DNA from: Phaeodactylum tricornutum CCAP 1055/1
Lineage: Eukaryota > Bacillariophyta > Bacillariophyceae > Surirellales > Neidiaceae
Reading direction: 5' to 3'
Assembly (NCBI RefSeq): GCF_000150955.2
Contig: NC_011687.1
Coordinates: 310,001-374,000, forward strand
DNA length: 64,000 nt
Shown: positions 1-9,900 of the stretch, piece by piece
Numbering within the stretch: position 1 is the first letter of the stretch
Layout: each line of letters begins with the position of its first letter
Notes under the pieces: generated by a model
What the model was told of the DNA's origin: nothing
Databases searched by the model: none
The model's input: the letters and a program-made list of their open reading frames with translations, nothing else
Position numbers and translations under genes: made by a program

Positions 1-44
1 GTCCTTCGACCGGACCCGGGTTGTTGGCACCCATCTTGCCAACC

Positions 45-1526
45 ATGTCAACAATCTCGGATACGAGTTACCACAATCTTTACAGTTTTGCGGACGATTC
101 GGATGTGGAAGTAGGACAAGGGACTCTGTCCACATCTAATTTGATAACGAATCAAGTCGAGGAGGACTCGAAGCCTTCCACTCCATCTTCGCCTTCCAAG
201 GCCCTATCTACATCTATGCAATTCTTACATCTCACTTCGTACGGTGCAGTCGATAACGGTAAGTCTGACGCAGCTGCGCAGACGGACCTTCCAGCCGCAG
301 CTTCGTCGACTTTGCAAGGTCCGGCTTCTTCACCAAAACTCAGAGGAAGTTCTACCTCCGCTGCACTCGCCACTATGCAACCTTCTGTCGAGCACGAATT
401 TCATTACGGTAATCCTGACTACCATGATCCCTACCGTGATCCATTGGCAGGCGACGCAAACGAAGATGATTGTCGCGAAGATAGACCCCGACGGTCGAGG
501 CAATCGCATGCTGGTGCCGTTTACTCTTGCCTCTTGGATCCGTTGTGCCATTGCGTGATGTGTTTTTTGCAGGCCGAGACTTTACACCGCTCCTTTTGCG
601 TCGCAGCGATTGACGGAATGCTGACAGGTAGCGGTATTCTTGGGGCCCTGGCTGGTTTGAACATCCTCCACAATAACAGCGACCCACGTGCTCGCGCCTG
701 GGCTGTGGCCTTAACCGCTGCCGCGTGCTTGGCTGAATCATCCTGTATGGCATTGGGACATGTATGGTCAGCTCATGTTGTCGCTGTAGCACAGTCCAAA
801 GAACGCGTCGCGGCGCGAAAGTCTCTGCAGTCTCGCAAAGCCTACGCAAAAGGTCAATTTGTCGATATCCTGTTGCAACGTGGAATGTTGAAAATTGATG
901 CCATGAGTATGGCAGACACCTTGGAGGGATACCCCGATCTCTTCGTCGCGGCTTTGACGGGAGAATCGTGGACAACACCCTTGCCAGAAGAGAATAGTCT
1001 CCGTGAAGGTGGCCACGCGAACGGTTCGGCCAACGCAGTACATTTTTCACTCCGGAACATTGCTTCGTACGGTCGCTTGACAGAGTACGACATGGATCCA
1101 GAGGCCTTGGCTGTGCATCAAGCTATGAGAGAAGCTCAAGGAGAATCCATATTCATGCTGTTGGGATTTACCTTGTTTGCGGTGGTACCTAGTTTGCTCT
1201 TTTGGAGTATGCCCCTACACGATTCCGCTCTGTCGATGACGACTTCCAATTCCAGAGTGCACACCTCGTCCAGTCGTACGGGTCCAGAAGCGAGTACCAG
1301 TCCAGTGACGGTCGTAGTAATGTTGACGTGCTGCGTCATGTGGTGCCTCGGAATATGGAAATCGCGCTTTGTAGACAGCAACTGGGTTGTTTTTGGCATT
1401 GAAGCCGTTGTCGTGCTACTTATTTGTGTAACAATCAGTTTTGGGGTCGGGTACATACTCCTGAATGGCGTGCTTTCTACGACCTTGGTCTTGCAAGACA
1501 CCGTCGGATACAGCGGAGATCTGTGA
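45..1526 (+). CDS. VIT/CCC1-like vacuolar metal transporter
   Basis: Predicted membrane protein of 493 residues related to the vacuolar iron transporter (VIT1/CCC1) family, which moves Fe2+ or Mn2+ from cytosol to vacuole. Residues 1-150 are Ser/Thr-rich and look disordered. The VIT-like core spans about 180-305: a first helix with AAIDGMLTGSGILGALAG, a second with LAESSCMALGHVWSAHVV followed by charged QSKERVAARK, and a segment ending PDLFVAALTGE that resembles the cytosolic metal-binding helices. Three hydrophobic segments close the protein (about 370-390, 422-445, 452-480). The ATG at 45 is the first in frame, but the frame is open to the window edge, so an upstream exon or start is possible. 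It converges on UBC12 across 235 bp. The family call comes from the pattern of the core and is moderate; substrate is not shown. Confidence 0.62.
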   Translation: MSTISDTSYHNLYSFADDSDVEVGQGTLSTSNLITNQVEEDSKPSTPSSPSKALSTSMQFLHLTSYGAVDNGKSDAAAQTDLPAAASSTLQGPASSPKLRGSSTSAALATMQPSVEHEFHYGNPDYHDPYRDPLAGDANEDDCREDRPRRSRQSHAGAVYSCLLDPLCHCVMCFLQAETLHRSFCVAAIDGMLTGSGILGALAGLNILHNNSDPRARAWAVALTAAACLAESSCMALGHVWSAHVVAVAQSKERVAARKSLQSRKAYAKGQFVDILLQRGMLKIDAMSMADTLEGYPDLFVAALTGESWTTPLPEENSLREGGHANGSANAVHFSLRNIASYGRLTEYDMDPEALAVHQAMREAQGESIFMLLGFTLFAVVPSLLFWSMPLHDSALSMTTSNSRVHTSSSRTGPEASTSPVTVVVMLTCCVMWCLGIWKSRFVDSNWVVFGIEAVVVLLICVTISFGVGYILLNGVLSTTLVLQDTVGYSGDL

Positions 1527-1761
1527 CTGCCATCGATGCTGGGATTAATACAAACACCGGCATCAAACTACAGCTATGGATACTACATGGTTACTAGACT
1601 TGCGCTGTGATCTAAACTGGAAATATTGCTGCAAGGCCATCCCTCATTAAAAAAACGAAATACAGACGAGAGGAATTGAAGGCAGCAAATTATTCTTTCG
1701 GATGCTTCTAGTTTACTGCTGCTCGCGCCGGCCTCGTTGGCTGGCAAGCGTTTCGTCTGTT

Positions 1762-2530
1762 CTACACCAACCGCTCAAACTGAACTCCATCCAGAATACC
1801 ACCGCGTAAAGTCCGGGAAACGAGTCGCTCAAATTGTCGGACGTCTTTGCGAAAGAGTTCCGCAGCTTCGTGGTTGAGTGGATCATCCGGGTTGGGTTCG
1901 TAAAAAAGGTAAATCAATCCGTACACGACACCGTTAATGTCCAACACGGGCTTCCAGTCTTCGCGCAGAATATTGAGACAAACTTTTCCCTGCAAATCAA
2001 TGTTGGGATGGTATATTTTGGTTTGACATTCGACTTTGGGTGGAGAATGTGGATAGTGAGGAGGAATAGTGAAGGTAAAGTGGTAGGTCGCCCCTTTCCA
2101 GTAGCCCGAGTCTGGAGAAATAGCGACATGAAAGGATGTCAAGTCGTTGGCATTCGGAAAGTCAATAGTGGCTACATTTCCACCATCCAGCTCGGCGATG
2201 TCTATAAACGCGAGCATTGCGTGGGGTCAGAACATTGTCATTTCATATCAATCCCCAAAAGATCCACAGTTGAATGAACACGACCTGGTCCTGTTGCTCT
2301 CTCGTACCTTTTTGAATCCGAATTTCACCCGGCGATCGTTTCTTGGTGGCTTTGCATTCACCATTCTTCGTCTGCTTCTTTCCACCGACGCCGAGTAGGG
2401 ACACCTTGTTGTTGTCGGGGCTGTGGGTACCGACGCCAGAATCGACAATTGGTGTGTCGGCGTCCGCGTCCTTGGCCGCCGCTTCTGCGGCCGCCTTGGC
2501 TTCTTCGCGCTTTTTCTTTAGAGCGAGCAT
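1762..2530 (-). CDS. UBC12: NEDD8-conjugating enzyme E2 (UBC12/UBE2M)
   Basis: Two exons, complement(2308..2530) and complement(1762..2201), with a 106-bp GT-AG intron that joins IQK to DIAEL as in other UBC12 proteins; 220 residues. The E2 fold runs from about residue 68 to the end. The active site is Cys149 in KVCLNILREDWKPVL, and EPNPDDPLNHEAA plus the FERLVSRTLRGG tail are diagnostic of UBC12 rather than a ubiquitin E2. It transfers NEDD8 (RUB) to cullins and so controls SCF ubiquitin ligases. The N-terminus, MLALKKKREEAKA, is charged and Ala-rich and lacks the usual MIxLFxL docking peptide for the NEDD8 E1. A pyrimidine-rich AG lies just upstream of the ATG, so a further short 5' exon is possible. 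A 27-bp poly-C tract lies about 150 bp upstream of this start. Confidence 0.93.
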
Positions 2531-2984
2531 GAGCAGCTCTATGCAGTAAAAATGAGTCGGGAAGAATGGACGTTGAGTTCGGAGAGGACTGTATGCGATA
2601 CTTCCACCAAACACACTCGTGCGGTGAAATGGGGACGAAGGTGATGGAGAAGCGACCGGGGTCAAAGTGTCGAGACCCCCCCCCCCCCCCCCCCCCCCCC
2701 CCGCGATATAGGTAAGTCAGTCTGGGACATTTGTTAGCTAGGTTCAGGGGTGCCAGAAATTTCAATTTTGATCGGAAAAGAAAGCCAATCCCGCCATTCC
2801 GTTTGACTGTGAGTTCCGCATATTTGATTGATCGATCGTGATGATTTCGGGTTTCTGGGTGATTATCGCGGATCCGCAAAGAACAATCATTCACAAACCG
2901 CTCGAAAAATTCTAAGAGTCAAGAGCACCATTCATATTTTCAAGATCCCATCGGTATTATTTTCGCTACGCAACAGCACATAGT
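2531..2984. other. divergent intergenic region with poly-C tract
   Basis: This 454-bp gap separates the start of UBC12 (minus) from the start of the next gene (plus) and should hold both promoters. The only distinct structure is an uninterrupted run of 27 C at 2676-2702. I see no convincing coding sequence. Confidence 0.6.
2676..2702 (+). repeat. poly-C homopolymer, 27 bp
   Basis: An unbroken run of 27 C preceded by CGAGA, so the minus strand reads poly-G then TCTCG. A second long tract at 6700-6716 carries the same GTCTCG flank on its G-rich strand. Such a run can form G-quadruplex or triplex DNA and is prone to length change; assembled length may be unreliable. Confidence 0.9.
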
Positions 2985-3632
2985 ATGGCAAGTTTGGTAC
3001 AAATCCGTGATGATTCGTTCTTTCTAAACGAGTATCCCAAAGTGAACGAAGCGTTAAAATCGTTTACGAGTTGGATCATGGCAAAACAACAAGTACAAGA
3101 AACAACAGTTGGCCACGGTCACCAGACCCTTGCGCCGACGCAGATACTGGCACTGACTCGCATTCTCAGTAAAGCTATCAACCAGCACGTGTATCCCATA
3201 CAAGGTGATCTTTCCGGTCAATGCGATAGTGCGGCGACGCTGGCGCGTGTATGGAACGAAATTCAAACGCGACGGGAAAAACCCACCAAATGGCTCGGCC
3301 GAACCTCGTTGCAAATGGCATGGAAAGATTTGGATCTCAAACAAGCCTATGTGAAATCCTTCCAGACGGAGGAGGAGCACGAGTTTGTTCAGTACTTTCT
3401 GGGCGAATTTGAGCGGTTACTCTACGTTGAGAGTAGTAGCGACGCCAAATTGGTGTGGAATGCTGATGGCGGTGTAGGTGAGTTAACGAGACGAGCCCAG
3501 GAACGCCAGGAACGAGCCAAAGAAGCAACAGAGCACACTTGGGCAAAAAAGAAGAATTCCTTGGAGCGAAATGAAATTTCTGATTTACCGATGTATCGAG
3601 AGCGAGCATTCATTGAAGAGATCGAGGATTGA
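2985..3632 (+). CDS. unknown protein, 215 aa
   Basis: A single-exon frame of 215 residues that I do not recognise. It is mostly helical and charged, with no signal peptide and no membrane segment. Residues about 160-185 form an Arg/Glu/Gln-rich stretch (RRAQERQERAKEA) likely to be a helix or short coiled coil, and the C-terminus is acidic (AFIEEIED). Codon use and the conserved-looking Trp/Phe positions (WKDLDLKQAYVKSF, EFVQYFLGEFERLLY) support a real gene. It diverges from UBC12 across a 454-bp shared upstream region. The ATG at 2985 is the first in the frame. Function unknown; probably a lineage-specific soluble protein. Confidence 0.6.
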   Translation: MASLVQIRDDSFFLNEYPKVNEALKSFTSWIMAKQQVQETTVGHGHQTLAPTQILALTRILSKAINQHVYPIQGDLSGQCDSAATLARVWNEIQTRREKPTKWLGRTSLQMAWKDLDLKQAYVKSFQTEEEHEFVQYFLGEFERLLYVESSSDAKLVWNADGGVGELTRRAQERQERAKEATEHTWAKKKNSLERNEISDLPMYRERAFIEEIED

Positions 3633-4257
3633 GGCAGCGTTAAAATTGCGACTTCAGGAGAGTGATTCGATCAAAGATTCCCGGTGGACTGTTGCAAGAT
3701 GTGCTGCGTTCAATACCCTTATAAAAGTAAGGAAGATACAGACGATTAAGTTTTTTATATTGACAGGTATTGTAGTATATCACAACACTTGTATCAGCGG
3801 ATTGAGTTCCTGACTGTCCCAAGAGGAAATCCTGATAGCAATGAACAGGAGAATGTGCACCATCGAGGCCATTGGGAGGAGTCCTGAATATTCATTGTCA
3901 AGGAATCATGTCTTTACATTAGTGTAAGTGCACAATTAAAAGGTAGTCGACCCACGAGTTGACAGCTTCGTTTGTTTATGAAGTGTCACAGGATATACCG
4001 TTTTTCTTATGACGGAGTTTGGAATCTATATCATTCTTCCTTTATTTTTTTGACTTCAAGTCTGTTTGCAAACAAATTATCAGATTGGTCTCTCTGAGCG
4101 GATCACTTTTCCGGAAGTCAAGATTCTCTCGAGATTCGCGACGCTACGACCTCGTACACTTTGAAGTGTGTAGTTTCGTATAGAGGCTGCACTACTTTCT
4201 AAAGGGTCAAGTTTTATCATACGCCACATCCACTTCCTTCGGTCTTTTACAATCATC
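3633..4257. other. intergenic, nothing distinct
   Basis: A 625-bp AT-rich gap between two plus-strand genes. It should contain the 3' end of the unknown gene and the promoter of the VTC1-like gene. I see no credible reading frame, repeat or RNA gene here. Confidence 0.5.
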
Positions 4258-5098
4258 ATGAGCCATTCTGAAACGACGCCGCTTATGCCCTCCAACGCGA
4301 GCGGTAGTGATTCGAACAAGTACTACTTCCTTGGAAAGAATAGCACGGATTACCAGGGCGGCACCAGTTCAGCTGTTCGCGATGGTGATGGCGAGCAGGT
4401 CGTCGAAGGATTGCCTCCAGGCAGTACTGAAGACGAGTTTGCCCCTCGCCGGCTCAATACGGTGAGTCCCGGATTCCTAGGACTGCAGTACAGGTTTAAC
4501 ATTACGAAAATTTGAGGGAATCTTGGATTACATTTCTCATGGAGAAGTACAATCTGAAATTGCACTTTCTTCTGTTTCCTTACCTCTTGTCGTGTTCTCA
4601 CCTTTACAGAGAACTCCCAGCCATCGATCGCAAGGCAGTCGTCGAGGGCATTTGAATGGAAATGACAATATTGGCTTCTGGAGGCGTTTGTTTAGTGGAA
4701 AGCAATCGCAGCCCCGGGCATATGGGGAGGTCGGTACACTCGTCAAACTCCGCAAAGCTCCAGTTAAGATTGAGCCCAAAGTATTTTTTGCTAATGAGCG
4801 TACTTTTCTCGCATGGATGCACCTTTCTGTCGTGCTCGCGGGTGCCTCCATTGCTATTCTTGCCTTTACCGAAGACAACAATCCGTTTTCCCAATTGTAT
4901 GGTGTCATTCTGTTGCCTGTGGCCATATCTTTTATTGTGTACAGTATGTATCAGTACGCTCGACGTGCAAATATGATTCGCCACCGACACCCGGGTCCAT
5001 ATGAAGATACCGTGGGACCTGTTGTTTTGGGAATTATGCTCATGGTCAGTATCGTTGCACAATTTTCTTTGAAATTGTATTCGATGATTGAAGCGTGA
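4258..5098 (+). CDS. VTC1: VTC1-like DUF202 membrane protein
   Basis: Two exons, 4258..4461 and 4610..5098, separated by a 148-bp GT-AG intron (GTGAGT ... TTTACAG); 230 residues. The first ~130 residues are polar and Ser/Gly-rich. The C-terminal DUF202 domain carries the family signature FFANERTFLAWMHL followed by three membrane helices (about 137-158, 170-190, 207-228). In yeast Vtc1 this domain forms the membrane channel of the vacuolar transporter chaperone complex that makes polyphosphate from ATP and moves it into the vacuole. There is no SPX or catalytic VTC4-type domain here, so this subunit would need a partner encoded elsewhere. Likely site is the vacuole or acidocalcisome membrane. 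The family call is strong; the role in this species is inferred. Confidence 0.88.
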
Positions 5099-5247
5099 AT
5101 TAGCTTGGTACTGGCGATATCACGACCTGTACAATCGGAAGAACGAACAAGTAACATAGTTCTGTTAACAAAAGATGGATGTTGACGGTCATCTGAAGCC
5201 CATATCTTATAGAAAGGTATTAAAAGGACGGAGTGTATAGTTTGTAG

Positions 5248-6580
5248 TTACATTCCGCTTTTTTTGCCATCACCTACCTGCAGTGAGGCATCGTCTAGAG
5301 ACCTCGGTGGCGGCTTGTAGCGTATTTTTGCTGCGTCCAGAAACGGAACCAACTTTTCGTGCACAGCTTCGGGACATTCATCATGCGGGCAGTGACCAGC
5401 TTCCGGGAGTACCTCAAGGGTAAAATCCTTTGTTAGTTGACCAAACATAGACCCAGACAGGTAAGGCCCGCCCGATACTGGCGCCCATGGATCTTTGCCA
5501 CCCCAAACTGCAAGAATAGGGCACGATAGCTTTGGTAAAATTGTTTCGGGTAATGGTCCGGGAGGTCCCGCAAACACAGCCAAAAATACATCCTCGGCGC
5601 CTTCATCATCAGATGGGCCCAGCAAAATTTCCAACAGTTCATCGTTCACGTTTTTGGGGTCCCTGTACACTCCCTGGGATATCAGAATCTTTTGTACATT
5701 CTCGCGTGTTTTGAAGTTTTTGAAAAAGCGGGGGCCGTTCTTAGGGCCCAAAACGACTTTCTGAAAGAAGCGAAGAACTGGTCGGAAGACCCGGGGCACG
5801 TCTTCGTATCGAAACACCGACATCCCTCTCGAGGTGTTAAACAGGACAACCGCCTGGATCATGTGAGGGATCTTTTCCGCAACGCTAAGCGAGCAAAGTC
5901 CCCCGATTGAATTGCCGGCGATTACCCATGGCTTGCTTTCTGTATATTTGTCTTGGATGAAATCTGTGAGTAGCTGGACGAACAGCTCAATACTATACGC
6001 TTCATCCTTCGGTTTGTCGCTGAAAAAGAAAAAAGACATCATGAACTTTCTTAATTTCGAGTCAAAGGAATAGAATGACGGGAAGCGCTTACCTTGCACC
6101 GAATCCAAGCAAATCAATGGCATACACGCGATACCCTTCTTTCACAAGCAACGGGATATTGTAGCGAAAATGGTTGACACTTGCACCGAATCCATGAACA
6201 AGCAAAATGGGATCCCCGTCCAACGGCCCTTCACATCGGTAGTTGATCCTGTACTGTTTCGTGTCGCTCAGATTCCACAGAAAAGTTTCGTACCGCCGTT
6301 GTACACCAAAAGGTCGCTCATTTAGGTGTTTGTAGGCGGTTTCTGTTTCGACGGATGATGATGCCTGAGTCAATAGCTGGACTCGTTGATTTGCCAAAGT
6401 CGCCCCCGGTGCAGAACGAAGCACCTCCAAGGACCTTCCGTAAACAAAACGTATTAATTTTGGCTGGAGTCCTGCAAGAAATGCGTCTGTTCGAACACTC
6501 GCTGCACCAGCAAAAGTCAAGAGTAAGAAAGTGCTCGCGAGGCGTCGGGCGTGGGAAAAGCTCATTTTCAGAATTTTCAT
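5248..6580 (-). CDS. plastid alpha/beta hydrolase, chlorophyll dephytylase-like
   Basis: Two exons, complement(6093..6580) and complement(5248..6019), with a 73-bp intron; 419 residues. An N-terminal hydrophobic stretch (about 7-27) followed by TDAFLAG resembles a diatom signal peptide with an A-F plastid-import junction. The hydrolase fold shows the oxyanion motif in VHGFGASVNHFRYNIPLL, nucleophile Ser200 in GNSIGG, an acid in WGGKDPWAP and the catalytic His in EAGHCPHDE. The pattern YAIDLLGFGASDKP plus AGHCPHDECPEAV closely resembles plant CLD1 (chlorophyll dephytylase 1), which removes phytol from chlorophyll during photosystem II repair. A related pheophytinase or another plastid esterase cannot be excluded. 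Two in-frame ATGs (residues 1 and 6) are possible; the first is used. A 17-bp poly-G tract lies about 120 bp upstream of the start. Confidence 0.82.
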
Positions 6581-6699
6581 TTGGTATGACTACGCCCTTG
6601 AGCAAAGATTGCTACCTTGTGGGATCAACAGTCACCCAATGGTCGCAGTCTTTACAGAGTGAACGTTCCGGATGCAGCAGGCCTATAGAAGGTCAAGTC

Positions 6700-6716
6700 G
6701 GGGGGGGGGGGGGGGG
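6700..6716 (+). repeat. poly-G homopolymer, 17 bp
   Basis: Seventeen G in a row followed by TCTCG. It lies between the hydrolase start and the retrotransposon and shares the G-tract plus GTCTCG layout with the tract at 2676-2702 read on its minus strand. Confidence 0.9.
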
Positions 6717-6773
6717 TCTCGGTTGAAGGCCAAAGTTAATCTGGACTTATCACTTTCTTTTACAAAGAATATG

Positions 6774-6979
6774 TATTGAAGAACACAAAACGACGATGGA
6801 GATCACAGTTGAGGAAAACGATGAACTACGAAGATTATGAGTCTATACTGTACTCTTGGATATTCGTAGGGACTGTGGGGCTGTGATTCGTTGTGTGTGG
6901 GACGGAAGCGACTTGGCTTTTAGCAGTAGGCGATTGAACTTCTGGTAAGACGTTGTCCTTACTAGGAGTTGGATCAACA
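6774..6979 (-). repeat. 3' LTR of the copia element
   Basis: 206-bp direct repeat matching 11845-12050 along its whole length by eye. It is the 3' LTR because the element reads on the minus strand. The pol frame runs about 145 bp into it. The purine-rich GCGAGGGTG just before it in element orientation is a weak polypurine tract candidate. Confidence 0.95.
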
Positions 6980-9900
6980 CACCCTCGCTGCAAATGAGAA
7001 GTTGCTTTGTCATTGGTTGATGACGGTTCGAGAAGGTAGTGTGAGCGCATTTTGCGATGATGTGCGGGAGAATGATGCTTGGAGAAATAGTCGGCTAGAT
7101 TCGTGAGGCCAGGTCGCCAGTAAATAATAAACTGTTTTTGCTCGACGCGGTCTTTAACCCAGTAGAAACGCATGTCAATGGCTTTAGAACGGCGTTGTTT
7201 GATGGTTTCGTTGGCAATTCCAGAGGCACAGGCGTTATCGGTTTGGATAGGAGTAGGTGGCTGTGGGTGGCCGAGTTCGTCGAGAGTGACCCGGAAAGCG
7301 GTGGCGTCTTTGGCGTTGTAGAAGAGGGCACCGAGTTCTGCTTCGGTGGCCGACGAAAGAACAACGGACATGATGGAGCTATGCGTATGAATAGCGCCAT
7401 TATTGGGAGGGTCTGGATCAGTCGGAGCGGGAGCAGCATTGGGATCGTGGGGTCGACTGCTGAGGAAAAAATGACCGGCAGCACGAGAGCGGGCTTTCGA
7501 CTCGGAAAGGTATGACGCGTCACTATGAATGTGTAAACACATGTCGCTAGCCTGAAATCGTACCGTAGCATGTGGGTGAGTGGCACAGTAGTCGAGTAAA
7601 TGTTCGGCAGCGTGAAGGGTCGCTTGGGTTGCAGTGGACTGTGCCGAGGCCAGAGTGCCGAGAGCCACGAGAATGGTCGAGTCGACAGCCCTAGCGTAGT
7701 AAAGTAGGGTTCCGATGATTTCTTGCAGGTGGGTCTTGTCGGACGCATTGAGAGGTTCAGTGGTATCAGGAACTGGAGTGAGTTGGGTGGCAACGCCATA
7801 GGTCGGTGGGGTCCAAGGGTGTGGCGCATGTTGAGGCTTGAGAGGGGGCGATCGTTGGAAGCGGGTTAGGGCTTGGTCGATGTAGTCGGGCATGGACATG
7901 TCTAGGGTTCGATTGTCATAATCCCAAGCGAGTGTAAGACCGAGGTAACGAGTGCCGTCCCAGTCAATGGTGATGGTGTAGAGCGCTTGTAGGGTGTCGA
8001 TAAGGTGTTGCGCGTGTTCGTTGCCAGTGTACTTAACGCCAAAGTCGTCGACAACTAGGGTAAATTGGATAGGGCGCGTGACGTGGCGAAAAAGGCCGGC
8101 AGTGTGCTTGGTCTTGACGTAGCCGTGCCGAGCAAGGTGTTCAACCAGGCGATCATGAGCGAGAATGCCGGCTTGGGGAAGGCCGTACATACCTTTGCGA
8201 ATTTCGACGGTAACGGAATTGTTGTGTATGAGTGGGGTCAACTGGTAATGAGCCAAGATGGTCGGGGGAATATCGGGGACCGGGATGCGCATGTATTCGT
8301 AGCGAGCCATGGGTGTGCCTAGATAGAAATCCTTGATGTCTATGCACATGAACTTTGCCGCGGGTGTGGAGAGGACACTGTTGAACAGGATCTTGGCGGT
8401 GGTGATGTCCGCGGTGGGAGTGCTAACCTTTCCGGGGTACTGAACTAAGTTGCCACCGACGGTAAACCGGATTCGCTTGGGTTCCGATTTCTGAGGGCGA
8501 ATGCTGGCAACAATGCGTAAGTAGGTTGCCTTGCGGCCGGGAGGAATGGCAGTATGCGCGATAAAGTGCATGGTTTGGCTGCCGGTGGTACTGTGGGGCG
8601 GGTTACCTTGAGTGAGCCGTCCAATTTCGTTGGCGGCGGCGCGAATCCAATCGGGAGCGTCGGGGCCGGAGCGCAGGTGCCGATATTCCAATGAGGCGCC
8701 GGTGGCGGGGTCGACAACAGCGTTGGCAGAGGCCGGGACAAGAAAGGGCCGGGTGCGGGTGTTGTGTGGATGCGCCGGTACTAGGGTTGGGGTTGCCGGT
8801 TGTGTGCGTGCTTTGCGGCGGCGACGGCCGGGGTTGCCGGTGCGAGAGTGATAGGTGGCCAGGGTGGGCACCCTCGGAAGGGCTGGGGCCGGAATGGGCA
8901 CCCTCGGAAGTGCCGGGGCATGTTTGGCCGTGACAAGAGGAACGGCAAAGCGGACCTGAGCAAGGGGAGTTGTTGGGGCAGGGGGACGGACCGGAGGCAC
9001 GGGAGCGGGTGCAGGGACGTCGTCGGCTGGGGCGGCCACAGTGGCAAAGAGGGTGGCAAGATCTGTGAGTGCCTGGTGCTGGGTGGCATCGAGGGGGGCG
9101 AACGGAGACGCCGGGGAAGGATTCTGGAGGGCATGGACCAGGTCACGGGCGGCGGCCAGGGCGCGGTCGGTGGACGAAGCGGCGGGCATGGGAATGCGGG
9201 TCGGGAACCAGGAAAGGGTGTCGGCAACACGTTCGGCACGTGTTTCCGTGATCCATACGCGATGGCAGCGATAATGGTTGAGAGCGGGGCCGAGATACCA
9301 ACCTTCGACAGCATGGGGGGCCCAGGTTTCGCGAACAGCGGGCTTGACATGGACTAAGACGCGGGTGCCTGGAGGAGCAAGCGGGGTGCGGTTGTAGTCA
9401 AAGGCACCGTGAAGTTGTGCGTGGGCGGACAACTTGGGATTGATGCGGGAGCGACGAAGAAGATTGAGGGTAATGAGGGCCTGTGGGAGGAGTCGGTCCC
9501 AAAGATGAAGGGGAAAATCCGGGTTTGTGGTACAGAGGCCAGCAATGAAGTGGTTCTTGAAGGTGCGTATGGCCCGTTCGGCGGCATTACGACGGTGTAG
9601 ATGAGGGGGTGCTAGCTGAAAGTCCACGTGCTCGGAGGACATGAAGGACTGGAGGGCTGCAGAGGCTTCGTTGTCAAGACGCTGAAGTTGGGGACGAAGG
9701 CCGCGCTGGGTGAGAAGAGCATGAGCGCGCTTATAGGCTGCTAGAATCTCGGGGCCGGACTTGTTCTTCATGAGTTCGACGTGGATAGCATTGCTATCGT
9801 AATCATAAAGAACAAGCATATCGTTGTGGCCGGCACTGGAGGGAGTGAGGAAGCGGCCCGGTTGGTCCGTGTAGATCTGACCGGTAACCCGTTGGTGGGC

